10,242 nucleotides of DNA from B8-G4 sp033720735 (GTDB taxonomy: Bacteria > Bacteroidota > Bacteroidia > Chitinophagales > Saprospiraceae), in the NCBI GenBank assembly GCA_033720735.1, contig JAWWBX010000147.1, positions 1 through 10,242 of the forward strand, read 5' to 3'. Below are positions 1 to 6,666 of this stretch, piece after piece. The translations under genes and the position numbers were made by a program. The notes under the pieces are model-generated. The model had not been told where the DNA came from. It worked only from the letters and a program-made list of their open reading frames with translations, and did no database searches. Each line of letters opens with the position of its first letter. The stretch's first letter is position 1.

Positions 1-257
1 ATTACAAAGGCAAGCCGTTTGGACCGATGCCGGCACTCCTGGCCATCGCCGAGTACATCACCAAGCTGCACGCCATCTGTCCGCATTGCGGAAACCTGGC
101 CACCCATTCCTATCGTCTCTCCGACGAGACCGATACCGTGGTCGTGGGTGAAAAGGACAAGTACGAGCCCCGCTGCCGGATTTGCTATCAGATGGGCAAT
201 ATCCTCGACTTCAAGCGGCCGACAGCGCAGAGTGCGCTTTTCGGGGATGGTGAGTGA
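1..257 (+). CDS. tdk: Thymidine kinase (type II), C-terminal fragment
   Basis: This is the 3' end of a cytosolic enzyme that phosphorylates thymidine to dTMP with ATP in the pyrimidine salvage pathway. The 5' part lies outside the window; the reading frame is open from base 3 and stops with TGA at 255-257. The visible protein begins YKGKPFGPMP, the conserved substrate-side segment of type II thymidine kinases, followed by the zinc-binding lasso domain. The four zinc-ligand cysteines are present as CPHC (78-89) and CRIC (174-185), and the segment between them ends in the family's EKDKYEPRC, matching E. coli-type enzymes. The last 20 or so residues are a non-conserved tail. The gene converges on the membrane acyltransferase at 347-1456 with an 89-base gap. 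Identification is secure despite truncation; nothing suggests it is broken. Confidence 0.93.
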   Translation, partial: YKGKPFGPMPALLAIAEYITKLHAICPHCGNLATHSYRLSDETDTVVVGEKDKYEPRCRICYQMGNILDFKRPTAQSALFGDGE

Positions 258-284
258 AGCTCCAGACACCAGACTCCAAGAAAT

Positions 285-349
285 GAGTCACTGGAGTACT
301 GGAGCACTGAAGCACTGAGTCACCGAGTCACTGTCGCACAGTATCACTA
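285..349. repeat. Degenerate 8-9 bp tandem repeat (GAGTCACTG-like units)
   Basis: Between the converging tdk and acyltransferase genes a run of imperfect units can be read: GAGTCACTG, GAGTACTG, GAGCACTG, AAGCACTG, AGTCACC, GAGTCACTG, then weaker TCGCACAG and TATCACTAG. The last unit contains the complement of the TAG stop codon of the minus-strand gene (347-349). A short inverted pair, GCTCCAG at 259-265 and CTGGAGC at 299-305, brackets the first units. No U-run typical of an intrinsic terminator follows. The array is low-complexity and its function is unknown; it may be a dispersed intergenic repeat of this genome or slippage-derived sequence. Confidence 0.6.
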
Positions 350-1456
350 GACCTTAATGAATATCCTGCGCCGGAACAACCACCAGGCAATGAGCCAATG
401 GATGAAGACGTAGGTCAGGGCAAAGAGCAGCGATCCGTTGAGATTACCGGCTAGTGGAACGAACACGGCCTCATACGCCCAGCCGAAAGCATTGACGGTC
501 TCTCCATCCGACTCCCACCGGATCCGGGTCAGGATCTTCACAAACAGGACCGAAAGCGCGTAGATGAACAACGGATTCATTCCAAACACCACAAACGGCT
601 GGGCCCATCGCTTCCAGCCTTTCACATCGATCAGCCAGAGGAAGATGGCCAGGAGCACGGCGGCGATGCCGGCGGTGTAGACAACGTAGCTGCTCGTCCA
701 GAGCCCTTTGATGATGGGGAAGGACTGGTGCCATACAAGACCCAGGGCGACTCCGATCACACCGAAAACGCAGATCGTGGGCAGGGCGGCTCCCTGCAAC
801 TTTGAGCGATCGATATACGACCCGAGCATGAACCCGAGGACCACGGTGGCTACAGCCGGGAGTGAACTCATCAGGCCTTCCGGGTCAAACGGGATACCGA
901 AGCCCCGCCAGACATGTGCCTCCCCGAGCACGGCCAGGTCGACCTGCCGCGCGATGTTGGTCTCAAGATCATAGGCGCCCTCTCCGCCCAGGAATCTGAG
1001 CAATGCCCAGTAGCCCAGCAGGATGGTGGCCACCACCCAGTGCAGCCGCTTGCGCGGGACGGTGATACAGATCGCGGCACCAAACAGGAAGGCCACGGAG
1101 ATCCTCTGCAGCACGCCCATGATGCGCAAGGTGCTCAGGCTGTGATCATAAAACGGGAAGGCGTTGAGGCCAAGCCCGATCAGGAAGATCAGCGCCGCGC
1201 GCTTCAGGATCTTGCGCCACGCCTCTGGTGACGGGCGGTGGTCGAATTTCTTGAAGGAATACCACATGGCCACCCCGACGATGAACAGGAAAAACGGGAA
1301 CACCAGGTCGGTGGGTGTACAACCCTCCCATTCTGCATGCCGCAACGGAGGGTAGACGTATGACCAGCTGCCAGGGGTGTTGACCAGGATCATCCCGGCG
1401 ATCGTGAGCCCCCGGAATGCGTCGAGTGCGGTGAGACGGGCAGGCAGCGTGCGCAT
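347..1456 (-). CDS. Polytopic membrane acyltransferase, DUF5009 / HGSNAT-like (COG4299)
   Basis: A 369-residue inner-membrane protein with about ten hydrophobic segments (roughly residues 10-26, 50-68, 86-100, 115-133, 138-154, 198-215, 224-242, 254-275, 285-310, 338-362). The N-terminus RLTALDAFRGLTIAGMILVN and the following LRHAEWEGCTPTDLVFP are the signature of the family that includes human heparan-alpha-glucosaminide N-acetyltransferase; His40 in LRHAEW aligns by motif with the active-site histidine of that enzyme. Other family stretches are GIPFDPEGLMSSLPA (about 187-201), GLWTSSYVV (251-259) and NPLFIYALS (294-302). By family knowledge it would move an acetyl group from cytoplasmic acetyl-CoA to a sugar on the other side of the membrane; bacterial members are sometimes tied to N-acetylglucosamine use, but the substrate here is unknown. 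The ATG at 1456 places the conserved motif at the usual distance from the N-terminus. It is divergent from purH (128-base gap). Family certain, reaction inferred. Confidence 0.85.
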   Translation of the reverse strand: MRTLPARLTALDAFRGLTIAGMILVNTPGSWSYVYPPLRHAEWEGCTPTDLVFPFFLFIVGVAMWYSFKKFDHRPSPEAWRKILKRAALIFLIGLGLNAFPFYDHSLSTLRIMGVLQRISVAFLFGAAICITVPRKRLHWVVATILLGYWALLRFLGGEGAYDLETNIARQVDLAVLGEAHVWRGFGIPFDPEGLMSSLPAVATVVLGFMLGSYIDRSKLQGAALPTICVFGVIGVALGLVWHQSFPIIKGLWTSSYVVYTAGIAAVLLAIFLWLIDVKGWKRWAQPFVVFGMNPLFIYALSVLFVKILTRIRWESDGETVNAFGWAYEAVFVPLAGNLNGSLLFALTYVFIHWLIAWWLFRRRIFIKV

Positions 1457-1545
1457 GGGCCGTGCTTTGCGACAAGATAGAGAAAATGCATGTCGCGCTT
1501 GGGGATTTGTGTGATCTGCATCTCAGATGTTGGGATGCTTTTGGC

Positions 1546-1553
1546 TACCTTTG
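1546..1553 (+). promoter_or_regulatory. Candidate Bacteroidota -7 promoter element for purH
   Basis: TACCTTTG is an exact match to the Bacteroidota sigma-ABfr -7 consensus TAnnTTTG and lies 31 bases before the purH ATG, giving a leader of about 20-25 nt if transcription starts some seven bases downstream. A TTG at 1530-1532 is the nearest -33 candidate but its spacing (13 bases) is shorter than the usual 17-23, so the upstream element is weak. An 8-mer with two free positions can occur by chance; the location in a divergent intergenic region is what supports it. Confidence 0.45.
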
Positions 1554-1584
1554 CAGCCTCATTAAAAACAGCAAATATCTCCCA

Positions 1585-3111
1585 ATGAATCGTGTCAAAA
1601 TCCGGTCGGCGCTGGTGTCGGTCTTCAACAAATCGGGCCTTGACCCCATCGTGCGTGCGCTCGACCACCTCGGTGTCGAAATCTATTCCACTGGCGGAAC
1701 TCTGCGCTACATCGAGCAGCTCGGTGTGCCTGTGCATGCCGTGGAATCCCTGACCGCTTACCCCTCCATTCTCGACGGTCGCGTCAAGACCCTGCATCCC
1801 AAGGTGTTTGGCGGTATCCTGGCCCGGCGGGAGGAAGGGCATATCGCCGAGCTCGAGACCTACGAGATCCCGGCCATCGATTTGGTCATTGTAGACCTGT
1901 ACCCCTTCGAACAGACCGTGCGCGAGACCTCCGATGAGCAGACCATTATCGAGAAGATCGATATCGGCGGCATCTCCCTGATCAGGGCGGCGGCAAAGAA
2001 CTACAAAGACGTGGTCGTGGTTCCCTCAAGGGAAGAATATCCATATCTCCTCGACCTGTTGCGCGAAAAAGCGGGGGAGACCGACCTCGCAGACAGGCAA
2101 TTCCTGGCTACCTGCGCATTCAAGGTCTCATCCCACTATGATGCCCTGATCTACCACCATTTCAGCCAGGGGCGCAATGGCATGGTGTTTAAGCACAGCA
2201 TGCATGATGCCATGTCTTTACGTTATGGCGAGAACCCCCATCAGAGCGCGATCTATTTCGGTCAGCTTGAGAAAGTGTTCAGCAAGCTGAGCGGCAAGGA
2301 TCTCTCATTCAACAACCTCGTCGATATCGACGCGGCCATGCACTTGATGCGTGAGTTCCAGGATGATGCACCCACCTTCGCGATCCTCAAGCATACCAAT
2401 GCATGTGGTGTGGCAACGCGCGACAGCATTCTGGAAGCCTGGCACGCTGCCCTGGCCGGCGACAATGTGTCGGCGTTCGGCGGGATCCTGATCAGCAACG
2501 CGGAGATCGATCTGCCGACGGCAGAGGAGATCGACAAGATCTTCTACGAGGTGCTCCTGGCACCGGCATTTACGGATGAGGCCCGCGCCTTGCTCGAAAA
2601 GAAGAAGAAGCGCGTGCTGCTGCAGATCGTGGACTTCCCGGCCCCGCAGCATGCCTTCAAATCGATCCTGAACGGAGTGATCCAGCAGGATACCGACCTG
2701 CACACCGAAGAGGCAGCTGCCCTGCAGGTCGTGACCCGGCGTCAGCCGGCCCCGGAGGAGATCGCTGATCTGCTGTTTGCCAACAAATGTGTCAAACACC
2801 TCAAGTCAAACGCGATCGTTCTGGCCCGGGATCGACAGCTGGTTGGCATGGGGTGTGGCCAGACTTCGCGCGTAGACGCATTGAGGCAGGCCATTGACAA
2901 GGCGATCCGCTTCGGGTTTGACCTGGCTGGTGCCGTCATGGCATCGGATGCCTTCTTTCCGTTTAGCGACTGCGTGGAGATCGCGCATGAGGCAGGCATT
3001 ACTTCAGTGATACAGCCGGGTGGATCCATCAGGGATCAGGACAGCATTGACTTTTGCGACCAGCACCAAATGGCAATGGTGGTGACCGGGCATCGACATT
3101 TCAAGCATTGA
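1585..3111 (+). CDS. purH: Bifunctional AICAR formyltransferase / IMP cyclohydrolase
   Basis: A cytosolic enzyme that formylates AICAR with 10-formyl-tetrahydrofolate and cyclises FAICAR to IMP, the last two steps of de novo purine synthesis. The ATG at 1585 gives 508 residues, the usual length; an upstream GTG at 1462 would add 41 residues without family similarity and would place the promoter-like element inside the gene. The N-terminal cyclohydrolase (MGS-like) domain shows SVFNKSGL, STGGT, LDGRVKTLHPKVFGGILARR, DLYPF and IDIGGISLIRAAAKNY. The transformylase domain shows SLRYGENPHQ, LSFNNLVDIDAA, KHTNACG (K269 and H270 are the catalytic pair), SAFGG, LKSNAIVL, ASDAFFPF, IQPGGSIRDQDS and a C-terminal TGHRHFKH. 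The AFKVSSHYD and NACG wording is the Bacteroidota form rather than the proteobacterial AFAHTAAYD/NPCG. It begins a tight run of plus-strand genes, with coaX six bases behind. Confidence 0.97.
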   Translation: MNRVKIRSALVSVFNKSGLDPIVRALDHLGVEIYSTGGTLRYIEQLGVPVHAVESLTAYPSILDGRVKTLHPKVFGGILARREEGHIAELETYEIPAIDLVIVDLYPFEQTVRETSDEQTIIEKIDIGGISLIRAAAKNYKDVVVVPSREEYPYLLDLLREKAGETDLADRQFLATCAFKVSSHYDALIYHHFSQGRNGMVFKHSMHDAMSLRYGENPHQSAIYFGQLEKVFSKLSGKDLSFNNLVDIDAAMHLMREFQDDAPTFAILKHTNACGVATRDSILEAWHAALAGDNVSAFGGILISNAEIDLPTAEEIDKIFYEVLLAPAFTDEARALLEKKKKRVLLQIVDFPAPQHAFKSILNGVIQQDTDLHTEEAAALQVVTRRQPAPEEIADLLFANKCVKHLKSNAIVLARDRQLVGMGCGQTSRVDALRQAIDKAIRFGFDLAGAVMASDAFFPFSDCVEIAHEAGITSVIQPGGSIRDQDSIDFCDQHQMAMVVTGHRHFKH

Positions 3112-3117
3112 TACGTT

Positions 3118-3840
3118 TTGAATTTAGCCATTGACATCGGCAATACCCGGACGAAGGTTGGCGTTTTCGATGGCAGAACGCTCGTTGAAAAACAGTCCTT
3201 CACAACGCTGGATATTCCGGAGTTTATCAGGAGCACGCCGCACCAGATCCATCACGTGATTGTTTCATCGGTGCGCGACCAGGTGGACGTCAGTGCATTG
3301 GGTGTGAGTGGGGTGGCGGTGCAGTTGGAAGCTTGGACGGCCGTGCCGATCCAGAGCAGGTACCAGACCCCGGAAACCCTGGGCAAGGACAGGCTGGCAG
3401 CGGTGGTAGGTGCGCATTTCCTGTTCCCGAACGACCATGCTTGTGTGATCGATGCCGGTACGTGTATCACCTACGATGTCGTGACCGCAGACGGCGTCTA
3501 TATCGGGGGGAATATCTCACCCGGACTCGACATGCGGTACCGGGCGATGCACCAATTTACCTCCCGGCTGCCATCTGTAGAGAGGAATGACCTGCACGAC
3601 CTGTTTGGGACGTCAACCGAAGAGGCCCTGCAGAACGGGGGATTGATTGGAGTGCTGATGGAGATTGCGGGCTACGTGGAGGTCTGTCGTGAGCAGTTCG
3701 GGACGGTGGTACCGGTTTTGACCGGTGGCGACGCGCCGTATTTTGCGGATAGATTGAAAACGGAGATATTTGTGCGCCCAAATCTGGTGCTGATCGGGCT
3801 GAATGAAATACTGATGATGCATGTCGCAGAATCTAACTAG
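3118..3840 (+). CDS. coaX: Type III pantothenate kinase
   Basis: A cytosolic kinase that phosphorylates pantothenate with ATP, the first step of coenzyme A synthesis; type III enzymes are not feedback-inhibited by CoA and need a monovalent cation. The 240-residue protein carries the ASKHA-fold motifs: DIGNTRTK at residues 6-13 (phosphate loop), GKDRLAA at 89-95 with Asp91 as the expected catalytic base, DAGTCITYD at 112-120, GGNISPG at 130-136, GTSTEEAL at 164-171, and LTGGDAPYF at 201-209. The start must be TTG at 3118: the purH stop TGA (3109-3111) lies in the same frame just upstream, only TAC and GTT intervene, and the conserved DIGNT follows six residues in. It is thus probably translationally linked to purH, and its last 20 bases overlap the outer-membrane protein gene. 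Confidence 0.95.
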   Translation: MNLAIDIGNTRTKVGVFDGRTLVEKQSFTTLDIPEFIRSTPHQIHHVIVSSVRDQVDVSALGVSGVAVQLEAWTAVPIQSRYQTPETLGKDRLAAVVGAHFLFPNDHACVIDAGTCITYDVVTADGVYIGGNISPGLDMRYRAMHQFTSRLPSVERNDLHDLFGTSTEEALQNGGLIGVLMEIAGYVEVCREQFGTVVPVLTGGDAPYFADRLKTEIFVRPNLVLIGLNEILMMHVAESN

Positions 3841-5137
3841 AGGATGGTTGTTTGTTACGCTGCTCATGGCGGCCGTCATGGGCATGGCTCAGCCCAAGCT
3901 GAATGCGCCGCTTACCCGCTTCGGACTGGGTGATATCGTACAGGCTGATTTTGTCAGCTCCAGCGCCATGGGCGGCCTGGGGGCGGCCTGGCACCACATC
4001 TACCAGGCCAATCTCGTCAATCCCGCATCGCTCGGGCATCTGGAGGCAACGGCGTTTGAGCTGGGTCTGTTTGGTAAAGTGACGGGTCTGAAACAAGGAG
4101 AACAGACCAACAGTGTATGGAGCGGCAATGCCGACTATCTCTCACTCAGTATTCCCCTGATCAATCCCATCAACGAGCTGCTCGAACGGCGTGACCTTGA
4201 CTTTTCGTGGGGGCTGAATATTTCAGTGACCCCGTATAGTGAAGTCGGCTATTCTGTGCGCAGTGCCGATTTCGTCGACTCGATCGGCGTGGTCAGTCGC
4301 AATTTCCAGGGCCTGGGCGGCACCAACAAGTTTAATGTGGTCAATGGCTGGAAGTACCGGTCACTTGCAGTCGGTCTCAAACTGAGCTATCTGTTTGGTG
4401 AGTCCGAATACCTCACCGAAACGGTCTTTGACGATCTGTTCAACAATTATGAGCATGTGGAGCGCAGCAATTTCTCCGTGCGCGGATGGTTGTGGTCGGT
4501 GGGTGCGCAGTACGACCTCGATCTCGGCTTGTCACCGCGGCAGAATGGTCGCCGGCTGACCCTCGGCGTACATTACAACGGGTCCAATTCATTTACCACT
4601 CGCGGCGACTACATCAATTATGTTCAGAATCCGTTTTTCCAGACCGCCGATACCGCAAGATATCAGGTTGACGCGCGCAGCGAAGGGACACTGCCGAGTG
4701 AATTGGGGGTGGGCGTACGCTTCGAGGAAACTACCAAGTGGAGTTTTGGCGTTAACTATACGACTACCAATTGGAGCGAGTATGTCAACGAAGCGAGGCC
4801 AGAGGACCTCAGTGACAGTTGGCGTATGAGCGGAGGCATCAGCTATACCCCTGATTTCTCCTCGATCTCGTCTTTTTTTGACCGGGTTGAATATCGCGCA
4901 GGATTCTTCTATCAAACGGATCCCCGCAGTCTCGCAGACGAGCAGGTGGATCATTTTGGTATTACTGCAGGTATGGGCATGCCCTTTGTGTTCCAGCGCT
5001 ATTTCTCGTTTGTCAATCTGGGCCTGGAATACGGAAGGCGTGGATCGGAGGATTCACTCAAAGAGAATTATCTTAGAGTGCGCGTCGGCATAACCCTGAA
5101 TGACAATCAGTGGTTCCTGAAGCGACAATTCAACTAA
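3821..5137 (+). CDS. Predicted outer-membrane beta-barrel protein (FadL/PorV-like)
   Basis: A 438-residue exported protein. Residues 1-23 form a Sec signal peptide (one Arg, a hydrophobic core FVTLLMAAVM, and a GMA/Q cleavage site). The mature N-terminus has SSAMGGLGAAW (47-57) and NPASLGHLEATAFELG (67-82), which resemble the plug and first strands of FadL/PorV-type barrels in Bacteroidota. The rest alternates aromatic and polar residues typical of strands, such as LSLSIPL, FSWGLNISVTPYSEVGYSV, RSLAVGLKLSYLFG, LTLGVHYNGSNSF, WSFGVNYTTTNW and FVNLGLEYG, ending in LRVRVGITLNDNQWF. ATG 3821 lies inside the end of coaX (20-base overlap) in another frame; no later in-frame ATG would keep the signal peptide intact. 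No Shine-Dalgarno sequence is obvious, suggesting coupled translation. The transported substrate or client is unknown; T9SS-type roles are possible but not shown. Confidence 0.75.
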   Translation: MSQNLTRGWLFVTLLMAAVMGMAQPKLNAPLTRFGLGDIVQADFVSSSAMGGLGAAWHHIYQANLVNPASLGHLEATAFELGLFGKVTGLKQGEQTNSVWSGNADYLSLSIPLINPINELLERRDLDFSWGLNISVTPYSEVGYSVRSADFVDSIGVVSRNFQGLGGTNKFNVVNGWKYRSLAVGLKLSYLFGESEYLTETVFDDLFNNYEHVERSNFSVRGWLWSVGAQYDLDLGLSPRQNGRRLTLGVHYNGSNSFTTRGDYINYVQNPFFQTADTARYQVDARSEGTLPSELGVGVRFEETTKWSFGVNYTTTNWSEYVNEARPEDLSDSWRMSGGISYTPDFSSISSFFDRVEYRAGFFYQTDPRSLADEQVDHFGITAGMGMPFVFQRYFSFVNLGLEYGRRGSEDSLKENYLRVRVGITLNDNQWFLKRQFN

Positions 5138-5169
5138 ACTTAGATCGTGAAATATAAAATCATGGCTCA

Positions 5170-6579
5170 ATGAGACTCTTGACGACCATCATCTGCTCTC
5201 TGGTACTGGCATGGGGCCTGCAAGCGCAGTGCGAAACGTGGTTGGGTTCGCCCCAACAGGAAGATGCGGAAAATGCGCATGTCGTATATCGCCAGTTTGT
5301 GAAGAACAAGGACTACGCCGGCGCGTATGCCCAGTGGAAGATCGCATTTGATTTGGCGCCAGCCGCCGATGGCAAACGGGATTCCCATTTTCGCGACGGG
5401 ATTGAGATCTACAAGCACTTTTTGAAAGAAGAAACGGATAAGGCCAAACAGGATGAGTACAAGGCCAAGATCATGGATCTGTACGAAACGCTGGCAGAAT
5501 GTATCAGGAACCAAACGATTGCCTACCGCAATTGCGCTGACCAGGTCTGTATCGATCAGCGGGTGGGACTCCTGATGGGGAGGCAGGCATTCGATATGTA
5601 CTACCACTTGCAACCACCCCGTGCCGAAACGTACAAGGTGATCAAGGAAGCCGTCAGACTTGCGGATAATGCATCGGAGTATATCGTGCTCAAGCCTTAT
5701 GCCGATCTGCTGGTCTACCTCTACTCCAATGAAAGGATCACGGCTGAGGAAGTCCGTGCCGCGCACGCCAAGCTCATCGAGATCGCCGACTACAACATCG
5801 ACAACGATGAGACCTACGGCCCTTATTACGAGCAGGCCAAAGCCTCGATGCAAGGCTCGATCGCCAAGATCGAAAGTCGCGTTTACGACTGCGCCTACTT
5901 TGTAGACAAGCTGCGCCCGGAATACGAGGAGGCACCCACCGACGTGGAGAATGTAAAGCGCATCATTGCCACCCTCAAGCGTCAGGGGTGTCAGCCCGAT
6001 CAGCCCTTCCTGGCCAAGCTGGAGGCAGAGTATGCTGTCTTTGCTGCTGCCTACAACGACTCGATCCAACGCGTCTTTGAGCAAAACAACCCGGCCATCG
6101 TTGCCAAGCGCCTGTATGATGAGGGTGACTGGAAGGGAGCGATTGAAAAATATCAGGCGGCCATCGAAAAGGAAACCGATCCCGAGAAGAAAGCATCCTA
6201 CTACTTCTCCATTGCCTCCATTCAGTTTCGCAAGCTGGATCAGTACAGTGCTGCGCGTAACAATGCGCGCGAAGCGGCCAAGTTGCGGGATGGCTGGGGA
6301 CGCCCCTACATGCTGATCGGTGATATGTATGCCAAGTCGAGCAGCTCGTGCGGTAACGATGCCTACACGCGTGGCCTGGCGGTGCTGGCGGCACTGGACA
6401 AATGGAGTCACGCCAAGTCGATCGATGAGTCAGTGGCTGCCGAGGCCAATCGCAACATTGCCCGGTTTAGCCAGTATATGCCACCGGAAGAGGATGCGTT
6501 TATGATGGGAAAGAAAGCAGGTCAGACCGAGACTGTAGGGTGTTGGATCGGCGAACCCGTCAGATTGCGCTTTAACTAG
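5170..6579 (+). CDS. Exported TPR protein, first of two tandem paralogues
   Basis: A 469-residue protein with a signal peptide (residues 1-19 or so, MRLLTTIICSLVLAWGLQA/Q). Cys21 sits just after the cleavage site but QAQC is not a lipobox, so signal peptidase I processing is more likely. The N-terminal module AHVVYRQFVKNKDYAGAYAQW (36-56), then LAPAADGKRDSHFRDGIEIY, recurs in the next gene. A recognisable TPR pair lies at about 308-390 (AKRLYDEGDWKGAIEKYQAA, then YYFSIASIQFRKLDQYSAAR, WGRPYMLIGDMYA), and the protein ends near VGCWI (456-460). Six cysteines (21, 111, 241, 274, 394, 458) align with cysteines of the paralogue; C122 and C127 lie in an extra loop. It starts 32 bases after the barrel gene and is followed by a strong terminator, so it is probably last in the purH-coaX-OMP transcript. 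This is a recognisable Bacteroidota TPR type, likely a periplasmic scaffold; the partner is unknown. Confidence 0.8.
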   Translation: MRLLTTIICSLVLAWGLQAQCETWLGSPQQEDAENAHVVYRQFVKNKDYAGAYAQWKIAFDLAPAADGKRDSHFRDGIEIYKHFLKEETDKAKQDEYKAKIMDLYETLAECIRNQTIAYRNCADQVCIDQRVGLLMGRQAFDMYYHLQPPRAETYKVIKEAVRLADNASEYIVLKPYADLLVYLYSNERITAEEVRAAHAKLIEIADYNIDNDETYGPYYEQAKASMQGSIAKIESRVYDCAYFVDKLRPEYEEAPTDVENVKRIIATLKRQGCQPDQPFLAKLEAEYAVFAAAYNDSIQRVFEQNNPAIVAKRLYDEGDWKGAIEKYQAAIEKETDPEKKASYYFSIASIQFRKLDQYSAARNNAREAAKLRDGWGRPYMLIGDMYAKSSSSCGNDAYTRGLAVLAALDKWSHAKSIDESVAAEANRNIARFSQYMPPEEDAFMMGKKAGQTETVGCWIGEPVRLRFN

Positions 6580-6610
6580 GGCGTAAGAAAAGACTAACCG
6601 AAAATTCACG

Positions 6611-6650
6611 AAGGGTTTCGTCATACACATGGAAGACGAAACCCTTTTTT
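6611..6650 (+). terminator. Rho-independent terminator (12-bp perfect stem) or attenuator
   Basis: The arms AAGGGTTTCGTC (6611-6622) and GACGAAACCCTT (6635-6646) are perfectly complementary over 12 bp around a 12-nt loop, and the RNA continues into U residues (6645-6650 are all T). It lies 31 bases after the first TPR gene and fits a classic plus-strand intrinsic terminator; the minus strand lacks a T-run directly behind the stem. Because the next gene starts at 6667 with no clear promoter in between, partial read-through or attenuation control of the second paralogue is possible. Confidence 0.9.
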
Positions 6651-6666
6651 GTTTAAAACATTTGCA

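Noticed and set aside
1462..1584. N-terminal extension of purH from GTG 1462
   Set aside because: The 41 extra residues show no family similarity, would overlap the promoter-like TACCTTTG, and the ATG at 1585 gives the normal PurH length and N-terminus.
5167..6411. 414-residue open frame on the minus strand opposite the first TPR gene
   Set aside because: It is a shadow frame: hydrophobic, without recognisable motifs, and fully antisense to a well-supported TPR coding region.
6657..6664. AACATTTG as a -7 promoter box for the second TPR gene
   Set aside because: It mismatches the first base of TAnnTTTG and lies only two bases before the start codon, leaving no room for a transcript start.
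6649..6666. TTG start six codons upstream of the second TPR gene
   Set aside because: It lies in the T-run of the terminator, and the ATG at 6667 alone gives a typical lipoprotein signal peptide.
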